A stretch of 31,022 bases of DNA, taken from an uncultured Amaricoccus sp. (GTDB lineage: Bacteria; Pseudomonadota; Alphaproteobacteria; Rhodobacterales; Rhodobacteraceae). Under the pieces are notes generated by a model. It saw only the letters and a program-made list of their open reading frames with translations, was not told where the DNA came from and ran no database searches. Position 1 is the first letter of the stretch; each line of letters opens with the position of its first letter. The position numbers were made by a program, and so were the translations under genes. Where the stretch lies: positions 1 to 31,022 of the forward strand of contig NZ_CALAGI010000133.1 in the NCBI RefSeq assembly GCF_937891315.1, read 5' to 3'. This document shows positions 1-7,364 of the stretch, piece after piece.

Positions 1-295
1 TGATCACGGCGTGACGGTGGTGTTCATCGACCTGCCGAACACCAAGATCGAGCTGCTCTATCCCTTGGGCGAAAACTCTCCGATCAAGGGGTTCCTTGAA
101 AAGAACCCCTCGGGCGGCATTCACCATATCTGCTACGAGGTTGATGATATCCTTGCCGCGCGCGACCGGCTGAAGGCCGAAGGCGCCCGCGTACTGGGGA
201 CGGGAGAGCCGAAGATCGGCGCGCATGGCAAGCCGGTCCTGTTCCTGCATCCGCGCGACTTCTGCGGCACGCTGGTCGAGCTCGAACAGGCATGA
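1..295 (+). CDS. mce: Methylmalonyl-CoA epimerase, C-terminal part (partial)
   Basis: The gene enters from the left edge; the frame is open from base 2 and ends with TGA at 293-295, giving about 97 residues. The product interconverts the (2R) and (2S) forms of methylmalonyl-CoA, linking propionyl-CoA carboxylation to methylmalonyl-CoA mutase and succinyl-CoA. The visible part is the second half of a vicinal-oxygen-chelate fold: NTKIELLYPLG, the HHICYEVDD segment with its metal-binding His, and the C-terminal LVELEQ with a metal-binding Glu. KPVLFLHPRDFCGTLVEL is close to the usual ending of this family. The DUF1467 gene downstream overlaps its stop codon by 4 bases, an arrangement I associate with Rhodobacterales. 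The true start is outside the window. Confidence 0.93.
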   Translation, partial: DHGVTVVFIDLPNTKIELLYPLGENSPIKGFLEKNPSGGIHHICYEVDDILAARDRLKAEGARVLGTGEPKIGAHGKPVLFLHPRDFCGTLVELEQA

Positions 296-555
296 CGATC
301 ACCAGCATCGTCGTCGTCTTCTCCACCAGCTGGTTTCTCGCGCTGCTGGTGGCGCTGCCGATCGGCCTCCGCACCCAGAGCGAGGTGGGCGACGTGGTGC
401 CGGGAACGCCGGGCTCGGCGCCTTCCGATCCGATGATCCGCAAGAAGGTGATCTGGGCGACGATCGCCGCGCTGGTCATCAGCGTTCCGATCTGCCTTCT
501 CATCGCCTTCGGCGGGCTGACCGTCGCGGATCTCGATATCTGGGGCGTGATGTAG
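292..555 (+). CDS. DUF1467 family small membrane protein
   Basis: This 87-residue protein has two hydrophobic segments, at about residues 4-26 and 52-76, joined by a polar loop containing GLRTQSE, VVPGTPGSAP and a KK pair. That layout and the loop motif are typical of DUF1467, an alphaproteobacterial family of unknown function found next to mce. The ATG shares four bases (ATGA) with the epimerase stop codon, so the two genes are probably translationally coupled. It is likely an inner-membrane protein. Nothing in the sequence gives a biochemical role. Confidence 0.88.
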   Translation: MTITSIVVVFSTSWFLALLVALPIGLRTQSEVGDVVPGTPGSAPSDPMIRKKVIWATIAALVISVPICLLIAFGGLTVADLDIWGVM

Positions 556-667
556 GACGGCGTGAGTCAGGGCGGACCGGCGGGACGCCGCCGTCACACA
601 ATCGCGCGTCGACTCCGATGCGATTCGTGCTAGGGTGAATCCGGGGTAAGTTTACGGAGGTCCGCCG

Positions 668-808
668 ATGGCGACATCTACGACACTGACGCTCCTTGCC
701 ACCGCGATGACGCTGCTGGGCTTCGCCGGCGCCGCGCTCGCCCAACGCGCGCACCGTCTGGCCGAACAGACAGCCGGGAAGCGCGCGGTCCGCCGGACGG
801 ACACCTGA
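668..808 (+). CDS. 46-residue hydrophobic small protein
   Basis: A short frame of 46 codons starts at ATG 668 and ends at TGA 806-808. A strong Shine-Dalgarno sequence (ACGGAGGT, about 655-662) lies six bases upstream, and an intrinsic terminator follows 35 bases after the stop. Residues 6-25 (TLTLLATAMTLLGFAGAALA) are hydrophobic and end like a signal-peptide cleavage site (ALA-Q); the tail is basic (RAHRLAEQ, GKRAVRR). It could be a single-pass membrane protein or a secreted peptide. I recognise no family. The ribosome site and private terminator are the main evidence that it is expressed. Confidence 0.6.
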   Translation: MATSTTLTLLATAMTLLGFAGAALAQRAHRLAEQTAGKRAVRRTDT

Positions 809-843
809 TCTGGAACCAGACCAAGGTTTTCCTCGTTCAGACT

Positions 844-866
844 GGGGCTTCGGCCCCTTTATTTTT
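844..866 (+). terminator. Intrinsic terminator after the small protein gene
   Basis: A perfect GGGGC / GCCCC stem (844-848 and 853-857) closes a TTCG tetraloop and is followed by TTTATTTTT. The T-run lies only on the + strand side, so it terminates rightward transcription of the mce side. The facing gene ends at 890 on the other strand. Confidence 0.85.
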
Positions 867-889
867 GTCCCGACCCCGGGACATCGCGC

Positions 890-1582
890 TCACGACGGCG
901 CCAGCCGGTGATACTGGTGCGTGAAGACCGCGACGCCGAGAATCGGGATCACCAGATTGAGCAGCGGCACGGTCAGCGGCGCCGCCATCAGCGTACCGCC
1001 GAGCCAGAGCCGCCAGAAATGCCGCCGCGCCAGCGCCCGGGCCCCCTCCGGCCCCAGCCGGCGCATCGCCACAAGCTGGAAATATTCCCGCCCGAGCAGA
1101 AAGCCGTTCACCAGCACGAAAACCACCGGCGCCAGCGGCGGCGCGATGACATAGACCAGCAGCGCCCCGATATTCACCGCGATCACCAGCGCCATGAAGC
1201 GCAGCGAATCCGCCACCTGCTGCGACAGGCCGAGGGCGAACAGCGGCGGCAGGTTCGGATAGTGCCGCGCTTCGACCGCCGCCGCCACCTCGTCGAGGAA
1301 GAAGCCGACGACGCCCGCCGCCACCGGGACCATCAGCACCACCGACAGCGCCAGCATGACGCCGACGGCCGCCCAGGACACGAGATTGTCGACAAATCCG
1401 ACCGTGCCGATCCAGGGCAGCGTCACCGTCTCGGGCAACAGCCAGCCGAGGCTCAGCATCGCCACCCAGAACACCAGCGCGAGCCCGGCCAGCGTCACGA
1501 GAACCGCCTGGAGCAGCACCCGCGAGAATCGCGGATCGCCCATCTGGCCCAGCGCCCGGCCGAAATCGACGATCAGCGTCAC
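890..1582 (-). CDS. EI24/CysZ-like integral membrane protein
   Basis: A 230-residue polytopic membrane protein with hydrophobic stretches near residues 20-47, 63-92, 120-155 and 190-222. Order and spacing resemble the EI24 domain family (CysZ, sulfate transporter-related). The internal motif with FxLGREYF (GFLLGREYFQLVAMRR) and the ending LNLVIPILGVAVFTHQYHRL are typical of the alphaproteobacterial members. The start is taken as GTG 1582-1580 because it overlaps the nitroreductase stop codon by four bases (GTGA), which indicates coupling; a longer frame upstream only reads antisense or out-of-frame sequence. The substrate is unknown; a sulfate role is inferred from family name only. Confidence 0.82.
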   Translation of the reverse strand: MTLIVDFGRALGQMGDPRFSRVLLQAVLVTLAGLALVFWVAMLSLGWLLPETVTLPWIGTVGFVDNLVSWAAVGVMLALSVVLMVPVAAGVVGFFLDEVAAAVEARHYPNLPPLFALGLSQQVADSLRFMALVIAVNIGALLVYVIAPPLAPVVFVLVNGFLLGREYFQLVAMRRLGPEGARALARRHFWRLWLGGTLMAAPLTVPLLNLVIPILGVAVFTHQYHRLAPS

Positions 1583-2148
1583 GCGTCGCGCCAGGTGGTC
1601 AGCGCGGCGATGTCCGGGCGGGGCCGGTCCGGCACCTCGCCGACCGCGCTGCCGATATGGATGAAACCGGCCAGCCACTCCTCGGGGCCGAGCCCGAGCG
1701 TCCCCTCCAGCAGACCGCGGTCATAGGCCGGCCAGCCGGTCAGCCAGTTCGCGCCCCAACCCCCGGCCAGCGCGGCGTTGAGCAGGCCGAGCGCGACGGC
1801 GCCGGTGGACAGGGTCTGCTCGATCGGCGGCGCCTTGTCGCTTTCCTTCGGACTGCCGACCACCGCGATCGCCACCGGCGCCTGCTCGAAGGCGAGCGCG
1901 CCTTTCTCGGGATCGGCGCCGGTCTCCGCCGCGCGCGCCCGGATCGCCTGCGCGAAGCGGCCAAGCCCGACGTCGCGCAGCACGATGAAGCGCCAGGGCT
2001 CCAGCTTGCCGTGATCGGGCACCCGCGCCGCCGCGGTCAGCAGCGGCTCGATCTCCGCCCGGTCCGGCGCCGGCAGACCGAGCAGCCGCGCCGGCCTCGA
2101 CCGCCGGCTCAGCAGGAACGCGAGGACTTCCGGGGCGGGCGTGGCCAT
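1579..2148 (-). CDS. Nitroreductase family protein (YdjA-like)
   Basis: A 189-residue FMN-dependent oxidoreductase of the nitroreductase fold, transferring electrons from NAD(P)H to nitro or quinone-type compounds. The N-terminal LLSRRSRPARLLGLPAP and AARVPDHGKLEPWRF segments carry the FMN phosphate-binding Arg pair and the PDHGK-x-PWRF signature of the YdjA subgroup. The GALAFEQAPVAIAVV and QTLSTGAVALGLLNAALAGGWG segments follow in the expected order. The ATG at 2148 has an AGGAGA ribosome site eight bases upstream; an in-frame TTG one codon earlier is less likely. The membrane protein gene downstream overlaps its stop, so the two form an operon. The physiological substrate cannot be read from sequence. 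Confidence 0.9.
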   Translation of the reverse strand: MATPAPEVLAFLLSRRSRPARLLGLPAPDRAEIEPLLTAAARVPDHGKLEPWRFIVLRDVGLGRFAQAIRARAAETGADPEKGALAFEQAPVAIAVVGSPKESDKAPPIEQTLSTGAVALGLLNAALAGGWGANWLTGWPAYDRGLLEGTLGLGPEEWLAGFIHIGSAVGEVPDRPRPDIAALTTWRDA

Positions 2149-2234
2149 CAATTCTCTCCTTCGCGGTCAGCTTCCCCGCGCGAAGGCCAGATGTTCGCTT
2201 CCCCGCGCCCCGTCAAGTCCCCCCGCGCGCGCGG

Positions 2235-2939
2235 TCACTCCCGCGCCAGCAGCCGGTCGGTGACGAAGCCGCCCACCGCGCCGGCCTTGTAGCCCGCCAT
2301 CAGCGCCTCGCGGTCGTAGCGCGTCGTCACCCAGTCGCGAAACGCCATCGGCGCCGCGGCCGTGTCGGCGGCGTAGCAATCGAGCAGATAGCTCAGCACC
2401 CCGGTTCCGCCGCCCCGCAGATGCAGGTAGCGCCAGGAGAGCTGCGCCTTCGCCTCGGCCACCGTCGCCCCCTTGCGCAGCAAGAGATAGAGCGCCGAGA
2501 CAAAGCCCGCCCGGTCCGAGCCGGACTTGCAATGCAGAAACAGCGGCCGCTCGGCGCTCGCGAAGATCCGGTCGAGTTCGAGGATGGTCTCGACCCGCGG
2601 CAGATAGCGCGAATTCAACTTCAGGTCGATCAGCGCGATGCCGACCTCGCGGCAGGTCTCGCGTTCGAGCAGGTAGGAGCCCCATTCGGTCTCGCCGCGC
2701 AGGTTGAGGATGGTGCGGACCCCCTGCCCCGCCAGCTTGCGGATCGTCGCCGGATCCGGCTGGTTGCCGCGCCAGACGCCGGCGTCGATCTCATGCCGGT
2801 TGCGCCAGGCGAGGCGCAGCGCGCCATGATCGAAAACCATCATGTCGATCGCCGCCCCGCGCGCGGCGGCGGCGGTGCCGGGCCGCGCCAGCCAGCCGTC
2901 CTTCCAGCGCCGGTGCCAGACCTTCCAGGGCTTCCTCAT
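2235..2939 (-). CDS. Dual-specificity/tyrosine phosphatase-like protein
   Basis: A 234-residue protein with the Cys-based phosphatase loop HCKSGSDRAG (His136, nucleophile Cys137, Arg143), matching HC(X5)R. Upstream sit VRTILNLRGE (residues 74-83), the usual INLR strand of Siw14/dual-specificity-like phosphatases, and a helix with WGSYLLERE. The likely activity is removal of phosphate from phosphotyrosine or a small phosphorylated molecule; the substrate is unknown. ATG 2939 overlaps the stop of the acetyltransferase gene (ATGA), so the pair is translationally coupled. There is no signal peptide, so it is probably cytoplasmic. The N-terminal 30 residues are basic and Trp-rich (KPWKVWHRRWKDGW). 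Confidence 0.85.
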   Translation of the reverse strand: MRKPWKVWHRRWKDGWLARPGTAAAARGAAIDMMVFDHGALRLAWRNRHEIDAGVWRGNQPDPATIRKLAGQGVRTILNLRGETEWGSYLLERETCREVGIALIDLKLNSRYLPRVETILELDRIFASAERPLFLHCKSGSDRAGFVSALYLLLRKGATVAEAKAQLSWRYLHLRGGGTGVLSYLLDCYAADTAAAPMAFRDWVTTRYDREALMAGYKAGAVGGFVTDRLLARE

Positions 2940-3637
2940 CCTTCCGGGTCCGACGCCACCCGGCAGGGCGCCGTCAGCCCGCCGAGCGACCGCGCCTGCC
3001 GCCCTTCGGCGTCGAAATTGCCGTCGTCGAGCCAGGCCGCGTAGGCCGCCCTGAGGCAGGGCCAGTCCCGATCGATCATGGCGAACCAGGCGGTATCCCG
3101 GTTGCGCCCCTTCACCACCAGCGCCTGCCGGAACACGCCCTCGTAGGAAAAGCCGAAACGCTCCGCCGCGCGCCGGCTCGGCCGGTTCAGCGCATCGCAT
3201 TTCCATTCGAACCGCCGATAGCCGGCGCCGAAGGCCCAGTCGGCGAGAAGATAGATCGCCTCGGTCGCCGCGCGGGTTCTTCGCAGGCCTGGGGACAGGC
3301 AGATATGCCCGACCTCGATCGTCCCCGCCTCGGGCGTGATCCGCATCAGGCTCATCACCCCGCCGGGCCGCCCGGTCGCAGGATCGATCACCGCGAAGAA
3401 CAGGGGATCGTCCCGCCCCGCCACCTCCGCCACCCAGGCGCCATAGGCCGCCTCGTCGGCGAAGGGGCCATAGGGCAGATAGTCCCAGATCGCATCATCC
3501 ACCCGGTTGGCGGCGTGGAGATCGGCGACATGACCCGAACCCAGCGGCTCCAGCCGGACAGCCCGCCCTTCGAGCACCATGGCCCGCGCGCGCGCCGGCG
3601 CCGTCCAGTTCTCCACCCGCCAGCCCAGCTCAACCAT
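2936..3637 (-). CDS. GNAT family N-acetyltransferase (RimJ/RimL-like)
   Basis: A 233-residue acetyl-CoA-dependent acetyltransferase. Motifs in order: GRAVRLEPLG near residue 25, IWDYLPYGPF (typical of a COG1670 subgroup), the core strand GTIEVGHICLSPGLRRTRAATEAIYLL with acetyl-CoA-binding motif A, then RFEWKCDALNRPSRRAAERFGF and GVFRQALVVKGRNRDTAWF. These last elements define the RimJ/RimL-like group that acetylates small molecules or protein N-termini. ATG 3637 is chosen because GGGAGG lies seven bases upstream. Its stop overlaps the start of the phosphatase gene. The acceptor substrate is not predictable. Confidence 0.88.
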   Translation of the reverse strand: MVELGWRVENWTAPARARAMVLEGRAVRLEPLGSGHVADLHAANRVDDAIWDYLPYGPFADEAAYGAWVAEVAGRDDPLFFAVIDPATGRPGGVMSLMRITPEAGTIEVGHICLSPGLRRTRAATEAIYLLADWAFGAGYRRFEWKCDALNRPSRRAAERFGFSYEGVFRQALVVKGRNRDTAWFAMIDRDWPCLRAAYAAWLDDGNFDAEGRQARSLGGLTAPCRVASDPEG

Positions 3638-3778
3638 CGCCCGCCTCCCTGCCGCTGCGAACCTGCCACGCGCCGCTTTCCACCGCAACGGGCCGGCATT
3701 CCGGACGAGCGGCGCGACACGGCGGATCTTTTTCCTTTTTCCTTTGCTCCGCCACCCGCCCGGCCGCTACGCTTGGCC

Positions 3779-4453
3779 ATGGCCCGCGACACCGCATCCG
3801 GGATCACCCCCGATGGCGCCCCCGATGGCGCCGGCGACGCCGCGCGCGACCTCGCCGCGACGCTCGCCGGGCGGCGCTTCGGCACCGTGCTCGCCGACCC
3901 GCCCTGGCGCTTTGCCAATCGCACCGGCAAGGTCGCGCCCGAGCATCGCCGCCTGTCGCGCTACGGCACGCTGACCCTCGCCGAGATCAGCGCGCTGCCC
4001 GTCGCCGACCATCTCGGCGAGACCGCCCATCTCTATCTCTGGGTGCCGAACGCGCTCCTGCCCGAGGGGCTCGCCGTGCTCGCCGCCTGGGGTTTCGCCT
4101 ACAAGTCGAACATCGTCTGGCACAAGGTCCGGCGCGACGGCGGATCGGACGGGCGCGGCGTCGGCTTCTATTTCCGCAACGTCACCGAGTTGCTGCTCTT
4201 CGGCACCCGCGGCCGCGCCGCGCGAACCCTGGCCCCCGGCCGCCGTCAGGTGAACCTGCTCGCCAGCCGCAAGCGCGAGCATTCCCGCAAGCCGGACGAG
4301 CAATATTCCCTCATCGAATCCTGCAGTTCCGGCCCCTACCTCGAACTCTTCGGCCGCGGCCTCCGCCCCGGCTGGACGGTCTGGGGCAACCAGGCCAGCG
4401 AGGACTACCGCCCCGACTGGCCGACCTACGCCCATAATACCAGATCCGCCTGA
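3779..4453 (+). CDS. MT-A70 family adenine-N6 methyltransferase (orphan)
   Basis: A 224-residue S-adenosylmethionine-dependent methyltransferase. It carries the catalytic DPPW motif (residues 40-43, ADPPWRF) and the MT-A70 signatures LYLWVPNALLPEGL, NIVWHK, FRNVTELLLFGTRG, SRKREHSRKPDEQYSLIE and YLELFGRGLRPGWTVWGNQ. Members methylate adenine N6 in DNA (phage or orphan enzymes) or RNA; no restriction enzyme is adjacent, so it appears orphan. The start is ATG 3779, which has no clear Shine-Dalgarno; an open frame upstream to 3305 runs antisense to the acetyltransferase gene and is discounted. Residues 10-20 contain a small GAPDGAGD repeat. The stop codon abuts repeat element D, and the last codons share sequence with the tail of copy C. 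Confidence 0.88.
   Translation: MARDTASGITPDGAPDGAGDAARDLAATLAGRRFGTVLADPPWRFANRTGKVAPEHRRLSRYGTLTLAEISALPVADHLGETAHLYLWVPNALLPEGLAVLAAWGFAYKSNIVWHKVRRDGGSDGRGVGFYFRNVTELLLFGTRGRAARTLAPGRRQVNLLASRKREHSRKPDEQYSLIESCSSGPYLELFGRGLRPGWTVWGNQASEDYRPDWPTYAHNTRSA
4434..4442 (-). promoter_or_regulatory. Extended -10-like motif in the tail of copy D
   Basis: The - strand reads TGGTATTAT, an extended -10 shape (TG-N-TATTAT). It sits at the same position of the repeat as TGGTATAAG in copy C. Here it would point antisense into the 3' end of the MT-A70 gene. The motif is visible; activity is inferred. Confidence 0.3.
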
Positions 4454-4690
4454 TCGAGATTTCTCCGCGGACCGCCCTGAGGGGGCGCCAGTGGCGCGCC
4501 CGCGGTTCGCGCGCCCGTAGCAAGCCCGCGGAGGGCGCGAGGGGTCCAGATTTCTCTGGAGCGTTGATATCGTAAGGGGCATGCCCGGCGTGACCGTTGA
4601 AAACGGTCATGCCCCGTCACGCCGAAGGCGTGCCTCCGGCACGACAGGGCATGCCCGTCACGATTTCGCGTAACCTCGAAATCGCGAAGC
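4454..4690 (-). repeat. Intergenic structured repeat, copy D
   Basis: This non-coding element fills the gap between the convergent MT-A70 and DUF1993 genes. Read on the - strand it aligns with copies at 7143-7364, 9290-9506 and 10501-10722. It shares the 16-base block conserved in all four (here 4529-4544), GAAATC just before it, and with copy C the segment around GCGCCACTGGCGCC and the tail CGGATCTGGTAT (to 4434). Hairpins: CGATTTCG / CGAAATCG (4661-4668 / 4677-4684), GACCGTT-TTC-AACGGTC, CATGCCC / GGGCATG enclosing two small hairpins, and GCGCC-ACT-GGCGC. The remaining 70 bases to 4763 show nothing further. Confidence 0.85.
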
Positions 4691-4763
4691 CAACGTCGCG
4701 CTACGCGAAGTCCGAGCGGGGAAGATCGCAGGCGAAGCAATCAACAAAATGCTGTAACTCGGC

Positions 4764-5291
4764 CTATCCGAAGGAAAACCCCTCGGGATAGATGTGCCGT
4801 CCGTCGAAATCGGCCTTGCCGAGCGGGGCGCCGGCCTGTTTCAGCGCCACATGCGCCATCGCATGATGGAAATAGAGGTTCGGCAGGCCGAATTCGTTCA
4901 GGAACATCTCCGCCGGCAGCTCCAGATCGGCGAGGCCCGCCTGCGCCCGGATCACCCGTCGCCCCGAATGGGTGAATTCCTCCGGCCCCAAAGCCTCCAG
5001 CAAGGCCCGCGCCCCGGCGATCCGCGCGTGAAGCCCCGGTCCGTCCATCGCATCGCGCAACTCCGGCACCCGCCGGCCGACCAGCGGATAGGCGATGCGC
5101 AGCGTGAATTGCGTCGCCGTCGCCACCTGCCGCGCCACCGGCATCATCCCCACCGCCGGCCGGGCATTGAGCGCCTCGGCGAAGCGATCGCCCAGCCGCG
5201 CCTCGGCCCGCGCCAGCTCCCCGCCAAGCCGCCCCAGCACCCCGACAAACACCGGCACCGTGGCCCGGTAGAAGGGCGGCTGCGCCGGCAT
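4764..5291 (-). CDS. DUF1993 family protein
   Basis: A 175-residue, mostly helical protein. It begins PPFYRATVPVFVGVLGRLGGELARAEA and contains ARPAVGMMPVARQV near residue 43, QFTLRIAYPLVGR, and the C-terminal FLNEFGLPNLYFHHAMAHVALKQAGAPLGKADF. These are the DUF1993 signatures; the family resembles DinB-like four-helix bundles but has no known activity. The stop is at 4764-4766 and ATG 5291 lies one base after the aspS stop codon, so it is almost certainly cotranscribed and coupled with aspS. No membrane segment or signal peptide is present. Confidence 0.87.
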   Translation of the reverse strand: MPAQPPFYRATVPVFVGVLGRLGGELARAEARLGDRFAEALNARPAVGMMPVARQVATATQFTLRIAYPLVGRRVPELRDAMDGPGLHARIAGARALLEALGPEEFTHSGRRVIRAQAGLADLELPAEMFLNEFGLPNLYFHHAMAHVALKQAGAPLGKADFDGRHIYPEGFSFG

Positions 5292-5292
5292 C

Positions 5293-7074
5293 TCAGCCCT
5301 TCGGCGCGAGGCGCAGCCCGAGGTCGCGCAGCTGCTCCCCCGTCGCCTCGCTCGGCGCGCCCATCATCAGATCCTCCGCCCGCTGGTTCATCGGGTACAT
5401 GATGACTTCGCGGATGTTCTCCGCACCGGCCAGCAGCATGACGATCCGGTCCACCCCCGGCGCGATGCCGGCGTGCGGCGGGGCGCCGTAGCGGAAGGCC
5501 GAGAGCATGCCGCCGAAATGCGCGTCCACATGCTCCTTCGAATAGCCGACGATCTCGAAGGCCTTGTACATGATCTCCGGCTTGTGGTTCCGCACCGCGC
5601 CGCTTGAGAGCTCGATACCGTTGCAGACGATATCATACTGATATCCCAGCACATCGAGCGCATCCCGCGTCTCCAGCGCCTCCAAGCCGCCCTGCGGCAT
5701 CGAGAAGGGATTGTGGCTGAAATCGAGCTTGCCGCTATCCTCGTCCCGCTCGTACATCGGGAAATCGACGATCCAGGCGAAGTCGAACCGATCCTCGACG
5801 GTCAGGCCAAGCTCCTTGCCGATGACATTCCGCGCCTTGCCGGCGACCGGCTGGAACTTGCCGGGCTTGCCGCCGAGGAAAAACGCGGCGTCGCCCTCGC
5901 TCAGCCCCAACTGAAGCCGGATCGCCTCGGTCCGCTCCGGACCGATGTTCTTCGCCAGCGGCCCCGCGGCCTCCATCGCTCCGTCATCGCCCTTGCGCCA
6001 GAAGATATAACCCATCCCCGGCAGGCCCTCGCCCTGGGCGAAGGCGTTCATCCGGTCGCAGAACTTGCGCGACCCGCCGCCGGGCGCCGGAATGGCGCGG
6101 ACCTCGTTGCCCGGCTGTTCCAGCAGGGATGCGAAGACCTTGAAGCCTGAGCCCGCGAAATGCTCGCTCACCACCTGCATCCGGATCGGGTTGCGCAGGT
6201 CGGGCTTGTCGGACCCGTACCACAGCATCGCGTCGCGATAGGCGATGCGCGGGAACGCGTGCGTCACCGGGCGCCCGCCCCCGAACGCCTCGAAGACGCC
6301 GCGCATCACCGGCTCGATCGCCTGGAACACATCCTCCTGGGTGACGAAGCTCATCTCCACATCGAGCTGGTAGAACTCGCCGGGCGAGCGGTCGGCGCGC
6401 GGATCCTCGTCGCGAAAGCAGGGCGCGATCTGGAAATAGCGGTCGAAGCCCGCGATCATCGTCAGCTGCTTGAACTGCTGCGGCGCCTGCGGCAGCGCGT
6501 AGAACTTGCCCGGATGCAGGCGGCTCGGCACCAGGAAATCCCGCGCGCCCTCGGGCGAGGAGGCGGTCAGGATCGGGGTCTGGAACTCGGTGAATCCTTG
6601 CGCGCGCATCGCATCGCGCAAATAGGCGATCACCCCGGAGCGCATCATGATATTGGCATGCAGGCTCTCGCGGCGCAGGTCGAGGAAGCGGTATTTCAGC
6701 CGGGTCTCCTCGGGGAACTCGGCCTCGCCGAACACCTGCAGCGGCAGTTCCTCGGCGACGGACAGCACCTCGACCTCGCGGGCATAGACCTCGATCTCGC
6801 CGGTGGCGATCTTCGGGTTCACCAGCGCGGCGTCGCGGGCCTTGACCGTGCCGTCGACCCGGATCACCCATTCGGCGCGGACCTTGTCCAGCGCCGCGAA
6901 GGCGGGGCTGTCGCCGTCGCAGATCACCTGGGTGATGCCGTAATGGTCGCGCAGGTCGATGAACAGCACCCCGCCATGGTCGCGCACCCGATGCACCCAG
7001 CCCGACAGCCGCGCGGTCGCGCCGACATCGGCGGACGTCAGGGCGGCGCAGGTATGGGTGCGATAGGCGTGCAT
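5293..7074 (-). CDS. aspS: Aspartate--tRNA ligase (probably non-discriminating)
   Basis: A 593-residue class IIb synthetase that charges tRNA(Asp). It has an OB-fold anticodon domain (residues 1-105; GWVHRVRDHGGVLFIDLRDHYG), class II motif 1 region around RFLDLRRESLHANIMMRS, motif 2 with FRDEDPRADRSPGEFYQLD, the bacterial GAD insertion, and motif 3 GIAPGVDRIVMLLAG. His33 in RDHGG matches the His of the non-discriminating Pseudomonas-type enzyme, which also makes Asp-tRNA(Asn) for GatCAB; discriminating E. coli AspRS has Leu there. This reading rests on recalled family knowledge. ATG 7074 is preceded by GGAGGAG. A TTGACT-17-TGTATC promoter lies just upstream, separating the gene from repeat copy B. 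Confidence 0.96.
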   Translation of the reverse strand: MHAYRTHTCAALTSADVGATARLSGWVHRVRDHGGVLFIDLRDHYGITQVICDGDSPAFAALDKVRAEWVIRVDGTVKARDAALVNPKIATGEIEVYAREVEVLSVAEELPLQVFGEAEFPEETRLKYRFLDLRRESLHANIMMRSGVIAYLRDAMRAQGFTEFQTPILTASSPEGARDFLVPSRLHPGKFYALPQAPQQFKQLTMIAGFDRYFQIAPCFRDEDPRADRSPGEFYQLDVEMSFVTQEDVFQAIEPVMRGVFEAFGGGRPVTHAFPRIAYRDAMLWYGSDKPDLRNPIRMQVVSEHFAGSGFKVFASLLEQPGNEVRAIPAPGGGSRKFCDRMNAFAQGEGLPGMGYIFWRKGDDGAMEAAGPLAKNIGPERTEAIRLQLGLSEGDAAFFLGGKPGKFQPVAGKARNVIGKELGLTVEDRFDFAWIVDFPMYERDEDSGKLDFSHNPFSMPQGGLEALETRDALDVLGYQYDIVCNGIELSSGAVRNHKPEIMYKAFEIVGYSKEHVDAHFGGMLSAFRYGAPPHAGIAPGVDRIVMLLAGAENIREVIMYPMNQRAEDLMMGAPSEATGEQLRDLGLRLAPKG

Positions 7075-7101
7075 CGTCTGGCTCCTCCGGATCTTCGCGC
7101 G

Positions 7102-7130
7102 GATACACTCCGCGGCCCCGCCGAAGTCAA
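7102..7130 (-). promoter_or_regulatory. Candidate aspS promoter
   Basis: On the - strand TTGACT (7130-7125) and TGTATC (7107-7102) are separated by 17 bases. The predicted start lies about 20 bases before the aspS ATG. The -35 matches 5 of 6 consensus bases, the -10 only 3 of 6. It falls between repeat copy B and aspS. Confidence 0.45.
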
Positions 7131-7142
7131 CCCCGCGCCCCG

Positions 7143-7364
7143 GCGCGCGCCGCTTCCCCTCACGATCTCGACCGTCGGCGAGATCGTGACGGTCATGCCC
7201 TGCCGGGGGCATGACCGTCTGCGACGGTCAAGCCGGGCATGCCCGTCCCGATTTGCACGCTCCGGAGAAATCTTCACCCCTCGCGCCCTCCGGAAGTTTC
7301 CTCCGGCCGCGCGACCGCCGCGACCTGCCCCCGGCAGGTCGGCAAGAGGCGGCCGCTGAAATCT
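7143..7364 (+). repeat. Intergenic structured repeat, copy B
   Basis: From 7161 to 7364 this copy aligns without gaps to copy A (10519-10722) with 7 mismatches in 204 positions. Hairpins: CACGATCTCG / CGAGATCGTG (7161-7170 / 7179-7188), a 13-base arm pair GACGGTCATGCCC / GGGCATGACCGTC, GACCGTC-TGC-GACGGTC, and CGACCTGCC-CCC-GGCAGGTCG (7321-7341). The element runs right up to pabC: on the - strand the pabC TAG stop straddles its edge, which there begins AGATTTCAG. It therefore lies in the pabC 3' UTR and upstream of the candidate aspS promoter. Confidence 0.9.

Noticed and set aside
2158..2186. CCTTCGCG / CGCGAAGG hairpin between the phosphatase and nitroreductase genes
   Set aside because: A perfect 8-base stem but with a 13-base loop and no T-run; in this GC-rich DNA it is weak evidence for a terminator.
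7141..7364. Similar peptide strings encoded in + strand frames across copies A and B
   Set aside because: They arise because the repeats are nearly identical; frames are not kept in copies C and D, so the repeat is not protein-coding.
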